Shown here one piece after another: positions 33,412 through 43,372 of a stretch of 64,000 nt of DNA. The position numbers and the translations under genes were made by a program. Source of the DNA: Eunapius fragilis (lineage: Eukaryota; Porifera; Demospongiae; Spongillida; Spongillidae); NCBI GenBank assembly GCA_963681505.1, contig OY811972.1, positions 6,856,350 to 6,920,349 of the forward strand, read 5' to 3'. Each line of letters opens with the position of its first letter. The first letter of the stretch is position 1. The notes beneath the pieces were generated by a model. That model saw only the letters and a list, made by a program, of their open reading frames with translations. It searched no databases and was not told where the DNA came from.

Positions 33412-33648
33412 CGCGACAGCTAAAGCGACTCACAAACGAGGTGACGAACGTGGCGCACAAACGATCGCGCAAGCGCAACGGTAGCGTGCAGCCAGGTAGT
33501 GCAAACGATGTAATGCGTGTACGCAATCAACACCCATCAACACACCTTACAGACGCAATTTGTACTTCGTATAACAGGCTGTAGTCAACACCGTGCAACG
33601 ATCGTTTTATGTAAACGGAACGTAACCTTTTTCGTGTCTCCTACTGTA

Positions 33649-34744
33649 TGTCAGGCCCTCGGCAGCAGTGATGTAGCTGCAGTGCAGTGTCAGAGAGGGA
33701 TAATGCAGTTACGCTGTTCTTTTTTGCTGCAGGTGTCTTCAGATCAGGAGCTTGGCCTCTGCTCAGTATATTGGAGGACCCCGAGCTGAGAAGATTGGCC
33801 AAAGCACTACCACCAACGGTGCTGAGGAGCAAGGCGGACAGCACCACAACGAAGTACCTCGGTGCATATCAGCGTTGGAAGACCTGGGCGGATGCAAGAC
33901 AAGGAGTGCCGAGCTTCCCAGTACAGGAGCTCCACCTGGTGCTGTACATGCAGCACCTCAGTGAGTCCACAGAATCCAAGGCTGCAGTAGAGGAGGCAGT
34001 GCATGAGCTCTCCTGGTTGCATGGGTTAGCGGGGCTCCAGCCATTGGGTGGGTCACCCTTAGTTAAGACTATCTTAGAAGGTTTGAGGCGCATTTTGGCA
34101 AAGCCTAAGGTTCGGAAGGAACCGGTTACAGCTGAGATGTTGAGGGCCATGGTGGAGGCTGCTGGAGTAGCTCCATCCCTGACGGAGGTCAGGTTGTTGG
34201 ATGTGTGTCTTGTAGCTATTGCAGGGTTTATGCGGTGTGATGAGCTGATAAGGTTCAAGTGTGAGGACACATCACATTCAATGCTGAGAGCATGGTAATT
34301 AGAATACTGTCCAGTAAGACGAACCAGGACCGGTAAGGTTCATCATTGGTTATAGCTCGTATGGGGGAGCAAACATGCCCTGTCGTTATGATGGAGAAGT
34401 ATTTCCGTATGGGGGAGCTAGAAAACACCCCTAAGGAATGTGTGTTTCGGGGAATATCAGCGACCAAAAACGGAGAACAGCTAAGAAAAACAGGAGGTCT
34501 TAGTTATTCCAGGTTGAGGGAATTACTGTTGAGTAAAATTTCGCGGTTGGGTTATGACCCTAAGCTTTTTGGGATGCATAGCCTTCAGGCAGGTGGGGCC
34601 ACAGTGGCTGCCAATGCAGGTGTACCTCACAGACTGTTCACGCGACACGGTCGCTGGAAATCTGAGTCAGCCAAAGATGGTTACATCAAAGATTCAGTTG
34701 AAAAACGACTAAAAGTGTCCAAACAGCTACATGTAGGCATATAG
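33649..34744 (+). pseudogene. Ngaro-2 tyrosine recombinase
   Basis: Core-binding part in 33687-34298 (ELRRLAKALPPTVLRSKADS, TTKYLGAYQRWKTWADARQG, VRLLDVCLVAIAGFMRCDEL with the first catalytic Arg in FMRCDEL); then a frameshifted stretch; catalytic part in 34346-34744 (FGMHSLQAGGATVAANAGV, HGRWKSESAKDGYIKDS with the nucleophile Tyr). The usual HxxR of this family reads H-S-L-Q here, so the second catalytic Arg is lost. It would integrate the circular DNA copy. Dead by frameshift and by this change. Confidence 0.8.
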
Positions 34745-34765
34745 CAAAGAGGCCCATTCTTTGTG

Positions 34766-34869
34766 TTCTCTATGTGGTGTGTGACCGCAAGCATGCACAA
34801 TAGACTTGAACCAGATTGATGGTTGGCAGGGGGTGGGGACATCACGTGCTGTAGCGGCATGGGGAGGGA
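34766..34869 (+). repeat. Ngaro-2 B1 repeat
   Basis: Matches 35301-35414 (shared gtgcacaatagacttgaacc ... gctgtagcggcat.gggaggga). It directly follows the YR stop and abuts A2. Confidence 0.85.
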
Positions 34870-35040
34870 GATACACGTTTCTGTCGGTTGAGCAAGGCGA
34901 ATTAGACAGAAACTTAGCTCCCTCCCAAATGTGATTGGGTCAAGGCAGCACGTTATTCGGCCACGTGCTGGATGGGGTTTAAATGGGAATGTGCACGTTG
35001 GAATTGTCATTCTAAGTGTTGTGCACGTGCTGCAAACTTT
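34870..35040 (+). repeat. Ngaro-2 A2 repeat with stem-loop
   Basis: Second copy of 20659-20824. Stem TTTCTGTC 34878-34885 and GACAGAAA 34905-34912. 35041-35300 between A2 and B2 is unique, with no gene seen. Confidence 0.85.
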
Positions 35041-35300
35041 TCAGGGTTGGTGTATTGAGTGGGAAGACCCTAGGTGTTGAATGTTCTGTTCCTTGACAGC
35101 AAGATAGACCAAGATGATAGAAAGCTGGAAGGTCTCTGAGAGTTCAAGACCAGAATGGAACTGTCGGGAGTATGAGAAACTATTCAATTAGATTAGGGAG
35201 CATTTTCCTGGGTGCAGGTTTTGTCCCAAAGGGTTTTCCTGCACCTAAGGTTTTTTCCCGCTCTGTGTGTTATGTGTCTTGAGATGTTGCTGTAGATGCT

Positions 35301-35414
35301 GTTCTATGTGGTGTGTGTGTATGTGTGTGACCGCAGCGTGCACAATAGACTTGAACCAGATTGATGGTTGGCAGGGGGTGGGGACATCACGTGCTGTAGC
35401 GGCATCGGGAGGGA
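35301..35414 (+). repeat. Ngaro-2 B2 repeat and right end
   Basis: Second copy of B1. The outer YR frame resumes at 35415 (tttgtttctttgggttcttc). Confidence 0.8.
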
Positions 35415-35908
35415 TTTGTTTCTTTGGGTTCTTCCGTCTCGGTGAGCTCCTGAATCCCGGGGGCGGCTGAAATGAGAGGACATCTCATTCGATCACCCAA
35501 GCAAGCCCACAATGATGAAGATCCACCTCTCTACCTCGAAGTGTGATCAATACGGGCACGGACCAGACGTATTTATCGGGCAAACCTTGAATGCACTCTG
35601 CCCCATCACGGCGTGCCTGGCGTTTCTCCGTGTGAGAGGAACGGAGCCTGGTCCGTTCTTTGTCACAAGAGACGGCAGCCCATTACGAAAGGAAAAGTTC
35701 ATTGCTGAAGTTCGGAAGGTGCTGGCACATGCGGGGGTTATGCCCTGAGCAGTACGCGGGCCACAGCATCCGTATTGGGGCCGCAACGGCAGCCGCAATT
35801 GCGGGTGTCGAGGACTCGACAATTCTAATGCTTGGGCGTAGGAATAGTGCTGCATTGTTGCGGTTTGTACATTCGCGCATACTTCCGGATAACTCCCATA
35901 GAAAATGA
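35415..35908 (+). pseudogene. Catalytic end of the tyrosine recombinase of the outer element
   Basis: CFFGFFRLGELLNPGG (first catalytic Arg), a stop, then MMKIHLSTSKCDQYGHGPDV, FIGQTLNALCPITACLAFLR and FFVTRDGSPLRKEKFI, a frameshift at 35747, and YAGHSIRIGAATAAAIAGVE (HxxR) and LGRRNSAALLRFVHS. In the family the last block reads about LGRW.S.A...Y; here the Tyr position holds Phe (RFV) and the Trp is Arg. Stop at 35906. Confidence 0.75.
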
Positions 35909-35943
35909 ACGGCGTTTTATAAACTTGATTGTTAATTAATAAC
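35854..35943 (+). repeat. 90 bp direct repeat, copy 1 (possible B1 of the outer element)
   Basis: Identical to 38727-38816 except for about one base (cgcgcatac / cgcgtatac). It spans the last codons of the YR and 35 bp after the stop, ending ttaattaataac. Confidence 0.85.
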
Positions 35944-37560
35944 TCTCCATGAACCGTGGTTTCCCTCCTAGCAATACCACCACCACCCCCATACCCTGAG
36001 TCATCATTAAAGGTCTGTTGTATGTGGTTCTAACCTCTTAGAGGCCAGTAGACAAAAACAGCAGTCAAGACTCCAGACAGGTACAGAGTAACCAGCAACC
36101 TTCAGACTGAACAGAGGAAACAGTAGTCACCAAACAGGAAGAGATGAAGTAGTACTCTAAAAACCAAACAACAGCAGAGGCGATGGAAACCACTGATGCA
36201 CATACATAAACCACAAAGCATGACAAGCACACATCATAGTTAAATCAATCTCACAGATCACAACACAAACGTGGGATTATAGTTGAGAGTGCACAGCACA
36301 TATCCCACTATCTCCCCTTTCCCTACATCCAAGACAGACAGACATTAAACACTCTTAAGCCAGCTCAAGTGTCTTTTACAACTATGGACCATCCTGAACA
36401 GGGTACCATTTTACTGAACTCCTTATAACGCTAAATCTACAACACGTGCACTTTTATCCTGAAAAGGTTTTTCGGAAGTGAAGTAATAATTTTACTTCAT
36501 TGGATTTGTCATTCGCCTGCACCTTTACGCATAGAATTGAGGAACTTGATAGCACATTCAGAGGTAAAAATTCTCCTAGACATAACATCATCACATGCCT
36601 ATTTAATGTGGTTTTGTGTGGTTCTAACCAAGCAGCTAAACCTGTAAGGCAAATATTCTGTTGTGGCAGGCCTGGTTTTGACTTATGACTATTTCACAAA
36701 AGGAGAAACTTTGCCCTTTCCTAATATATGTAGCTGCCACACTCACAATTCATGTCTAGAAAGAAGTTCAAGCAGTATAGCGTTGAAACAACACGTACCC
36801 AATATCATCTCGGCTTACAAAGCGACGGTATGCACTGAGGACTGACGGCTATTTTAAGCTTTGTTTTTCGTTCAACGTGCCTTACAAACGATATTAAACA
36901 TTCATACGGCATGCTCAGCAAACTTACCCACTATCTGTTCAAAACCTTACGTACAGGGAGAGTTTATGTAATCAAAACATCTTATATGAAAACCCATTTT
37001 TCGCCTAGTATAGGGACAAACATGGCGCTTACACATTCGACCTCATGAATCCGTTCGGTAGACTACGGACGCATCCGCTCAAAATGTCAGGTGCGCTCCA
37101 TATAAAAACGTAGCGTGTCACCACTCAGCATGGTGCATACCCATTAAAACAAATAACGCCTGCCTCACCTTAGAAACTGTGCGAGTGTACTTTAGTATTC
37201 CAAGCTATACGTTCAATAAGTGATCAACCTAAGCTAGATTTACGTTTAATCTGGCAAGCAACACACTGACGACACTCACACAATCATTTAAAACTAAGAG
37301 AAACTACCACAACATTTCTTTGTACACTTACGTCTAGTGGATTAAATTACCTACCTGAATACCTTCTCTTTCATATGCAGCGCAGGCGCAGTGAAGTGTA
37401 CCGAAAATCCAAATAAAAGAAACATTTAGGAAAAATAGTAATTTTCCGCCGTCGTACATGTAATCAGGGGGGGGGGGGGGGGGGGGGGGGAAGCATCCTT
37501 CGCAACCAATTCCACCTGAGACGGGCATGTAGGGCACGACGCGAACATAACGTTGGGGGT
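35944..37560. other. Non-coding stretch between the direct repeats, left part
   Basis: No supported gene. Seen: a CA/AG-rich tract at 36040-36330; a small hairpin gaagtgaagtaataat / tttacttcatt at 36475-36502; and a run of 24 G at 37467-37490. It may be a nested insertion, but its ends were not found. Confidence 0.4.
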
Positions 37561-37584
37561 AAGAACAAAGTTACGTGGCTGGCA

Positions 37585-37672
37585 TTAAGCTGTCAGCGTC
37601 AGCGTCGGTGAATCGTCATATTGTAAGCAATCATTGTATACCCCAGCGTCGCTAACGTGACGTGACCAGGGC
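37585..37672. repeat. CGTCA-rich repeat, copy 1
   Basis: The sequence cagcgtcagcgtcggtgaat + cgtcatattgtaa...taacgtgacgtgacc is partly matched in inverted orientation within 38430-38600 (gaatcgtcatattgtaaac in complement). Confidence 0.6.
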
Positions 37673-37899
37673 CGCCAAGAGCCAGCCCGGGCAAGGGGCA
37701 AATTTTTTCTCGGGCCCCTAGCCTAATGAATTAGTAATACATTAGTGTACAATACTGTATGTATTCATGCTATGTTGTTTGCCATTTGTATTATGTACAA
37801 AGCAAATTTTAAAAAAGAACATAAACATAAACATACAGTACGCCCAAATCATCAATTGAAGGGGGTGCAGACAACAGCCTTGCGCGCTTTTTTGTTTGC

Positions 37900-38075
37900 G
37901 AAGGTTTCTATTTATTCATTAAAATCTAGTGCTTCGCCAACTCTGACTCGACAGCCAATGTTCCTAAAGAAGTCAACCGCATCTGGCACATAGTTCATCG
38001 GAGATAGTTCTTAATTCTTTTTATAACACTAAAAGATCGTTCTGCTTTAGCTACCCCTGATTATCACGAATCTCA
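37900..38075 (-). pseudogene. hAT (ZMYM1-like) dimerisation-domain fragment
   Basis: On the minus strand, 38060-38005 reads VAKAERSFSVIKRIKNYLR, close to the (A/S)AERSFS.LK.IK.YLR signature at the C-terminus of hAT transposases of the ZMYM1-like group. Downstream MNYVPDAVDFFRNIGCRVRV (about 37997-37938) lies in another frame. A short decayed relic. Confidence 0.5.
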
Positions 38076-38379
38076 TCAATCTCATTAAATCTTTAAACGC
38101 TATCACATACATCAAACCCATTTTGTTTTAGCGTATTCTGCCTTCTGACCCCTTCAGCACGCATTGCCTTTCCCCTTCTTTTCTGGGCGCCTGATGTGTG
38201 TCGGTAGCTCATTCTTGCCGCTCGTTAAATAGAAAGTGTAAACCAAGACGCTGATTGGTTACAACGGTCTGGGCCCCGAAACTAATTACATTCATTATCG
38301 ACCAGGCCTGAGGGGGCGTGCCTAGTGACTAATAAAGGGCGTGGCTCTAAAGGCCCGGGCCTCATTGGGGCCCGGGCTC

Positions 38380-38605
38380 GGGGATTTTGCCCCCCCCCCC
38401 CCCCCACACCCCCTCTCATTGGGGCTGGACGTGACGCTGGAATAGACTTGAGTTCTATTCCAGCGTCGGCGTCGGCGTCAGCGTCAACGTCACGTCACGT
38501 TAATTGTTTACAATATGACGATTCAGCGACGCGGACACTGACGCTGACGCAACATTCAGCTAGCGTCATATTGTAAACTAGTAACGTGACCGTAACGGTC
38601 GCATT
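38380..38605. repeat. CGTCA-rich foldback and poly-C tract
   Basis: A C-run near 38390-38405 is followed by the hairpin gacgctggaatagacttgag / ttctattccagcgtc, tandem gcgtcg/gcgtca words and an inverted match to 37585-37672. Looks like a compound short element. Confidence 0.6.
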
Positions 38606-38726
38606 ACACGTTTTTCTACGCCGTTCATTCTCCCCGGCCCCTTCATATCTTCACGTTACAGTAGTGTAGTTGTGGTACTACATTCACGCAAATGTAACCA
38701 TATACAGAAATACGCGGTCAAAGGCA

Positions 38727-38816
38727 ATTGTTGCGGTTTGTACATTCGCGTATACTTCCGGATAACTCCCATAGAAAATGAACGGCGTTTTATAAACTTG
38801 ATTGTTAATTAATAAC
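38727..38816 (+). repeat. 90 bp direct repeat, copy 2 (possible B2 and right end of the outer element)
   Basis: See 35854-35943. Sequence after 38816 (gtaatcgggtac) is unrelated to that after copy 1. Confidence 0.8.
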
Positions 38817-39962
38817 GTAATCGGGTACAACTTTTGTGGCTATCAATATTGTTTCAGATACGTACGATCTTGATTTAGCTAAACAAAAACAACTGCTTTG
38901 TATTGAAAATTGTTGTAATTTTTTGTGAAAACAGCACTTTCCATAGAGATGTATGGATAATCAACTTTTTCACACCTAATTAACGTATTCTGCAGCTCAT
39001 AATTCTTACACCAGATTAGATTCAGATTTTGTGGGCCCCCAGAATAAGAGGTCATGCAGTTCTATGATATTTTTAAAAATTTACCTATTATAGATTTCGA
39101 CCATTTGAATTTTATATTGTTTTGGGTCACAAGGACTAGGAAACAATTAGCGCCATCTTGTTGAGTGTTTTTAATGTAGTTTTTAATGTAGCTTCCATGG
39201 ATACGGATACATGGCCGGCTAAATGCAAACTAATTAATTAACTGGGATGTTGGCTTATTGAATGGGTTATTTGTCTAGTGCAGCAGCTCGAATGATGTCA
39301 TGGGGCCTGTTCAGTGCTGTACCAAGGACTACAACATTAGTCGTTGACTGTAGCAAGTGAGAGCATACGTGTATTCATCCACTTCTTTGTGTAACAATAG
39401 AAAAGAAAATGAGACAAATCTCATTTAGCACATGTAAATGTAACAGAACCAAAAGAAGTGCTAAATATAGGATTTTTGTCTCATCTTTCCTTTCCCAAAA
39501 CCTTGTTCCCTTCCTTTTTACACCACCTTTGCCGCCAATTCCTATATCCCACCAACTTTCTCGTTAGAGAATGTTTTTCTTTACTTTTACTTATACATCC
39601 TCTACTGTGAATATAAATGTACGTAGCAATCGTTTTCAACTTATAATATAATACACATATCCATTTCTTACAAATGGAGTTTCAAGTGAGTTGCTTTTGT
39701 CAAAGTCTTCTTTGTAGCTTGCTATTGGAAAATTGAAATCAGTCATACTCATTCTTTCTTGAACCTACCACGCAAACAACAATCATGAATTACATAGCCA
39801 TTAAAATTATGCCTTACATTGTAAATGCTATAATTTGCAAGAAGTACTGTCATTTTATGAGGCCAACCTGTAACAACTCTATAAAGTACTACCATTCACG
39901 GCTATACACTTGAACACAATACTATAGAATTTCTTCTTAATGGTATGTATAAAGGCCCTCAC
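38817..39962. other. Intergenic stretch with half of a family F foldback element
   Basis: No gene supported. 39455-39580 (gtgctaaataaggat-like start, ccttttta caccacc, tatcccaccaactttctcgt) matches one arm of the family F MITE; a matching arm in opposite orientation is at 46445-46540. The rest is AT-rich with nothing recognised. Confidence 0.5.
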
Positions 39963-40235
39963 CTGGCTGACACTGAACTCATTGCAGTACCAGCTATGGC
40001 TGTTGAATGGTTAGCGTCTACGTTGTTGATAGTATCGTCATTAGTGTCTACTGAAGTTATGATTCGTTTTGGGTTGTGAACGAGTTCTGCAAGCGCCTTA
40101 AGCTTGGTTTTGCTTCCTCTTTGACATCTTGATTTCATTGGCGATGGTAGTGCAACGTCCGCTCATATCGCGCTTTCTGATTGGTCTCATGACTCCTGTT
40201 CCACTGGAGCTTGCTTCATCAGGGGAAGGGTCCAT
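39963..40235 (-). pseudogene. Possible first exon of an unknown gene, with a one-base frameshift
   Basis: From ATG at 40235 (minus): MDPSPDEASSSGTGVMRPIR, KRDMSGRCTTIANEIKMSKR, then after a one-base shift near 40105 KLKALAELVHNPKRIITSVD and on to a consensus GTGAGG donor at 39962. Basic and Ser-rich. No family recognised and no downstream exon found. It could be a decayed host exon or a transposon relic. Confidence 0.3.
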
Positions 40236-40344
40236 TTGGGACGCCACGCAGTAATGGTTCTGAAAAGAACCCGTGGCGGAAAACTCGTCGTAGATGGCTA
40301 TCTGTAGCACACACACACCCACTGACGTTGCGTATATCATTTAC

Positions 40345-41044
40345 TGAAGAATCCTAGCACAGTATAAATTTTAAACTTTTCTTCTTTTGTAGCAATATTT
40401 ATTGTGGTTTTCAATGTCGAATAAAATATTCAAAATTATAAGGGACCTCTGAGTAGTATGACATGATTTCCATCTCTTAAGTCGAATTAATTCGGCCGTA
40501 ATGATGCTAAGGGTGATTCTGCTGGACACTGTTCCAGATTGTATTGTATATAACGTTACAAACCAACCATACAACTGTCTATGATTATATCAGTACCGCA
40601 TATCAGCAACTTGACAAATCACGTAACTACCGTAAAAAAATTCTTGAAACGTAATTTTTAATTGCCGGAGTGGGTTGATTTGAGGCTACCGGTTGGTCGC
40701 GCTGTCTGCATATGTATATCATGCAACCCATTCAATGCGCCAATGAATTCTTTAACCATCAAACCATAACCTTTTTTGATAAGCCCACCACTTACTAATG
40801 CGTATCAGTTATTTAAACGAATAGCAAATCATAAAAGAAGTTGTGGGCTAACTTGAAAGATTATCACAGGCTTAAAACCATTAAGAACACTTAGATGCAT
40901 TACATATTTCAGGCGCGGACGTACGAAGGGGCGTGGTAGTTAAAGAGGGGGGGGGGGGGGTTAATGATTCATTCACAACTATCAATGCAGATTGCCTAAT
41001 TTCCTGCAAAGAATAATATTATTGAAGGGCTGGGAGGGGTTTGA

Positions 41045-41075
<31 letters not shown>

Positions 41076-41640
41076 CCCCCAGAGATCCACTACTGTATTT
41101 AAATATGATGGCAATCAGAAAATGCGCAGGGTGTTACCTCAAAGACCCCACGAAAGGCTTCATAGGGTTTAAAGTACGCGAATCGTGAAAGCTAATAACT
41201 TATACGACTGTGGGACGTCGTGTTCTAATGTTACAATGGTATGTTTAAGCCTTTTATTCGTAAGTAGATTGAGGGTGTTAATGAGGTTGTTCAATATGAA
41301 ACGCATAATATCATTTATGTGGGTTCTAAAAATAAACTATTCTCGGATTCTGCTGATTATATTGTAACAGTTTGTTGCATATCATGAGATTCTGATCTAG
41401 CGCAGGACCCTTACGAATCAAACCAATTAATCAAAATATTGTGATGGCAACATGCTGGGTGATAGATCATGGTATATTCATCCAACTCAATGTTATTATT
41501 CAACATTTTATTCTATGTTATAAAGACTCTTGCTGATTTGGAGAGTATTGTTGAATGTTTTATGAATGGCATTAAATGTAATGAACTGCAAGCACCCATG
41601 ATATAAAGGGGGCTAGTGTTTTACATCTACTATCTCAATA
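40345..41640. other. Intergenic stretch with G and C homopolymer tracts
   Basis: A run of 14 G at 40947-40960 and a run of about 26 C at 41048-41073 followed by tcccccc, only ~90 bp apart, so they could pair with each other. No gene supported elsewhere in it. Confidence 0.5.
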
Positions 41641-42475
41641 TACAGGAAGTATCATTGAATCAGTTAAGGAGCACTCTGCTGGGAGCTGTTCAGGTAAATA
41701 TGATCCTGCAGGGTTTAAGAATGCTTGCGCCAAGAAGGTATTAAACTAAGCCTAATTCCACAGACAGATTTTGTATTATGTTTCATCTTGCAGCATGGTG
41801 TGATATTTTAACTTAAACTAAGCCTAATTCCACAGACAGATTTTGGATTGTGTTTCATCTTGCAGCATGGTGTGATATTTAACTTAAGGATAAAGTCGAT
41901 AGTTTATCAAGAAACTACGGTAGAAAGGCAATTACCCTGTGTTTAGAAATTCTGAATGACTTTAAGAATAAACAAATGAATTACCTTAAGAGTAAACATA
42001 TTCTCTTGCTTTGGGATTGTTGTAGTTCCAGCGCCATGAATGCAATGGTTATATGATAGTAGCACAATAATGACGTTACTCTGTGCATTAAAACATGTTT
42101 GGAAGACCTGAATATATCATCTACATCATCCAATACTTATGCTGTGTTTGGTGCTACAATAGATAGAAAACAGATGATGTCATGTGGAGACTATTGCCAA
42201 GATCCAAGATCAACTGAAAAAATGAAGAAAAAAAAATTCAAGTTACAAATAGAAAAAGCCGCTGAATTTAGTATTTCATAACAATGTTGAGTTGTCTGAG
42301 GTTCTCCCACAACCGGTTAGCATTGAAGAAAATGAACAAACTGAACCTGTCAGAAATGTTATACCCTATTCTACTGGAAACATGAAGGCACTGAGGGAGG
42401 ATGAAAAAATATGTATCTTGCTGCTGCTAAATGGTTATATTACTGGTGATATGATTTGGTAGCATTAATATTGGT
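41640..42475 (+). pseudogene. Decayed coding fragments of an unknown protein
   Basis: Protein-like pieces follow each other in changing frames: KYDPAGFKNACAKKV (about 41697), DKVDSLSRNYGRKAITLCLE and ILNDFKNKQMN (41890-41980), LEDLNISSTSSNTYAVFGAT (from 42102), DRKQMMSCGDYCQDPRSTEK, and SEVLPQPVSIEENEQTEPVR to DEKICILLLLNGYI (42296-42460). A 72 bp duplication interrupts it. I recognise no family. Confidence 0.35.
41740..41884 (+). repeat. Tandem duplication, about 72 bp, two copies
   Basis: taaactaagcctaattccac ... cagcatggtgtgatatt(t)taact occurs twice back to back with three differences. Confidence 0.9.
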
Positions 42476-42539
42476 ATGCTTACAGAAGTGGGGTCTGGAA
42501 ACAAGATTACAGACTACAGCAGTATGTAGAATGCAGATG

Positions 42540-42837
42540 TATTTAATTATACACTACGCATCGAATCAGTAAAGTGATCAGCGGCAAATATGCATAAAAT
42601 ATCCGGATCAGTTTGGCTGCAAAAAGTGATCCACTTACATGTATTCATACGTATACTATACCCGGATACGTTTTGGCTTAAAAAGTTGAACAGCTAGGGT
42701 ATGCACATGCACACATATTACCCGGATGACCGGATCAGCTTTGGTTGCACAAAGGTATCCGAGCGTACCTTATACATACAGTATATGCATACGTAAAATT
42801 ACCGGCCCGGATCAGTTTGGCAGCCAAACACGCATAA
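42540..42837. repeat. Degenerate repeats around ccggatcagtttggc
   Basis: The words ccggatca(g)tttggct recur at about 42602, 42660, 42727 and 42806, 50-80 bp apart, with gcatacgta-type spacers. Too diverged for a clean unit. Confidence 0.5.
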
Positions 42838-43372
42838 AACAATGGCTGATATAAATGATGAGCTGTAAACATCTGGTTGCATGGGCACTCCATGACCAAT
42901 TCACCACCCTCCTGGGCTACCTGGGTTACAACGATTGACTCCCGGTCAAATATGGCCTCCCAAGCTTCCTGCCATCCTGCAGACACATTGACCCACTGGT
43001 CAACATACCACTAGCAACCCGTTAGACAAAATTACGCATTCGTCAGCATAGCAAGTGTTGCCAAAAGGCTGACACAATGACCCACTGGTCAACATCGCAC
43101 TGCACTGGACATGTGACACATGCGCTAACACATAACCCTGGCCTACACACCGCCATTCCTGTCCCCCTCATTTCCCTTGACCACTAGCTTGTTAAGCATC
43201 ATTAATATATTAGATACGTACCAACGCATATAGTTCTACAGGAAAACGCCGCATATGCTCTAGGTTCGAACTCACATTGGAGACATACAGCGGCTCAAAT
43301 TAATCAGTAAATAAATTGATATCAAAGTTATACATGTACATGTAGCTCTAAGTCGCTGGCTATAGTTATTTT
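42838..43372 (-). repeat. Dispersed repeat family Y, copy 1
   Basis: About 530 bp matching the complement of 54236-54720 over most of its length; shared blocks include gacccactggtcaacat, cacaccgccattcctgtccc and aatggctgatataaatga. The word aggttcgaactc resembles a tRNA-type B box, so a SINE origin is possible but not shown. Confidence 0.7.

Larger units (their letters stand above)
26064..33646. mobile_element. Tc1-BEN element B, 7.6 kb Tc1-type transposon with BEN-domain cargo gene
   Basis: TIRs CAGTATGGGACACGAAAAAG and CAGTAGGAGACACGAAAAAG, continuing gttacgttccgt, are flanked by TA at 26062 and 33647. Same plan as element A: Tc1 transposase (+), long minisatellite, BEN gene (-). TIR sequence and gene sequences differ clearly from A, so it is not a recent duplicate. 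Both genes carry a frameshift, so this copy is probably inactive. It sits between RNase H and YR of Ngaro-2. Confidence 0.9.
20659..35414 (+). mobile_element. Ngaro-2, YR retroelement with split direct repeats, carrying nested hAT and Tc1-BEN B
   Basis: A1 20659-20824, ORF1 start, end of RT and RNase H, YR, B1 34766-34869, A2 34870-35040, B2 35301-35414: the Ngaro plan. Removal rejoins the outer YR (LWAAA to CFFGFFRLGE) with no target duplication. About 11.4 kb of its 14.8 kb are the two nested DNA transposons. Its own body is ~3.3 kb and lacks most of gag and RT, so it is a deletion derivative. Confidence 0.8.
1..38816 (+). mobile_element. Outer DIRS/Ngaro-like YR retroelement, left-truncated by the window and broken by nested insertions
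   Basis: Fragments in the right order and on one strand make up one YR retroelement: gag-like zinc-finger ORF, RT with a YLDDY box, RNase H region and tyrosine recombinase. DIRS/Ngaro elements copy through RNA and integrate with a tyrosine recombinase, so they make no target-site duplication. The pieces are 17-975, 3791-5072, 14175-14452, 20388-20658 and 35415-35943, with other transposons in each gap. A 90 bp direct repeat (35854-35943 and 38727-38816) may be part of the split direct repeats that end such elements; the left repeat lies outside the window. Many stops and frameshifts show that it is dead. The right limit at 38816 is inferred only from that repeat. Confidence 0.75.

Noticed and set aside
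43240-43285. Possible tRNA gene around aggttcgaactc
   Set aside because: Only a B-box-like word; no cloverleaf could be drawn.
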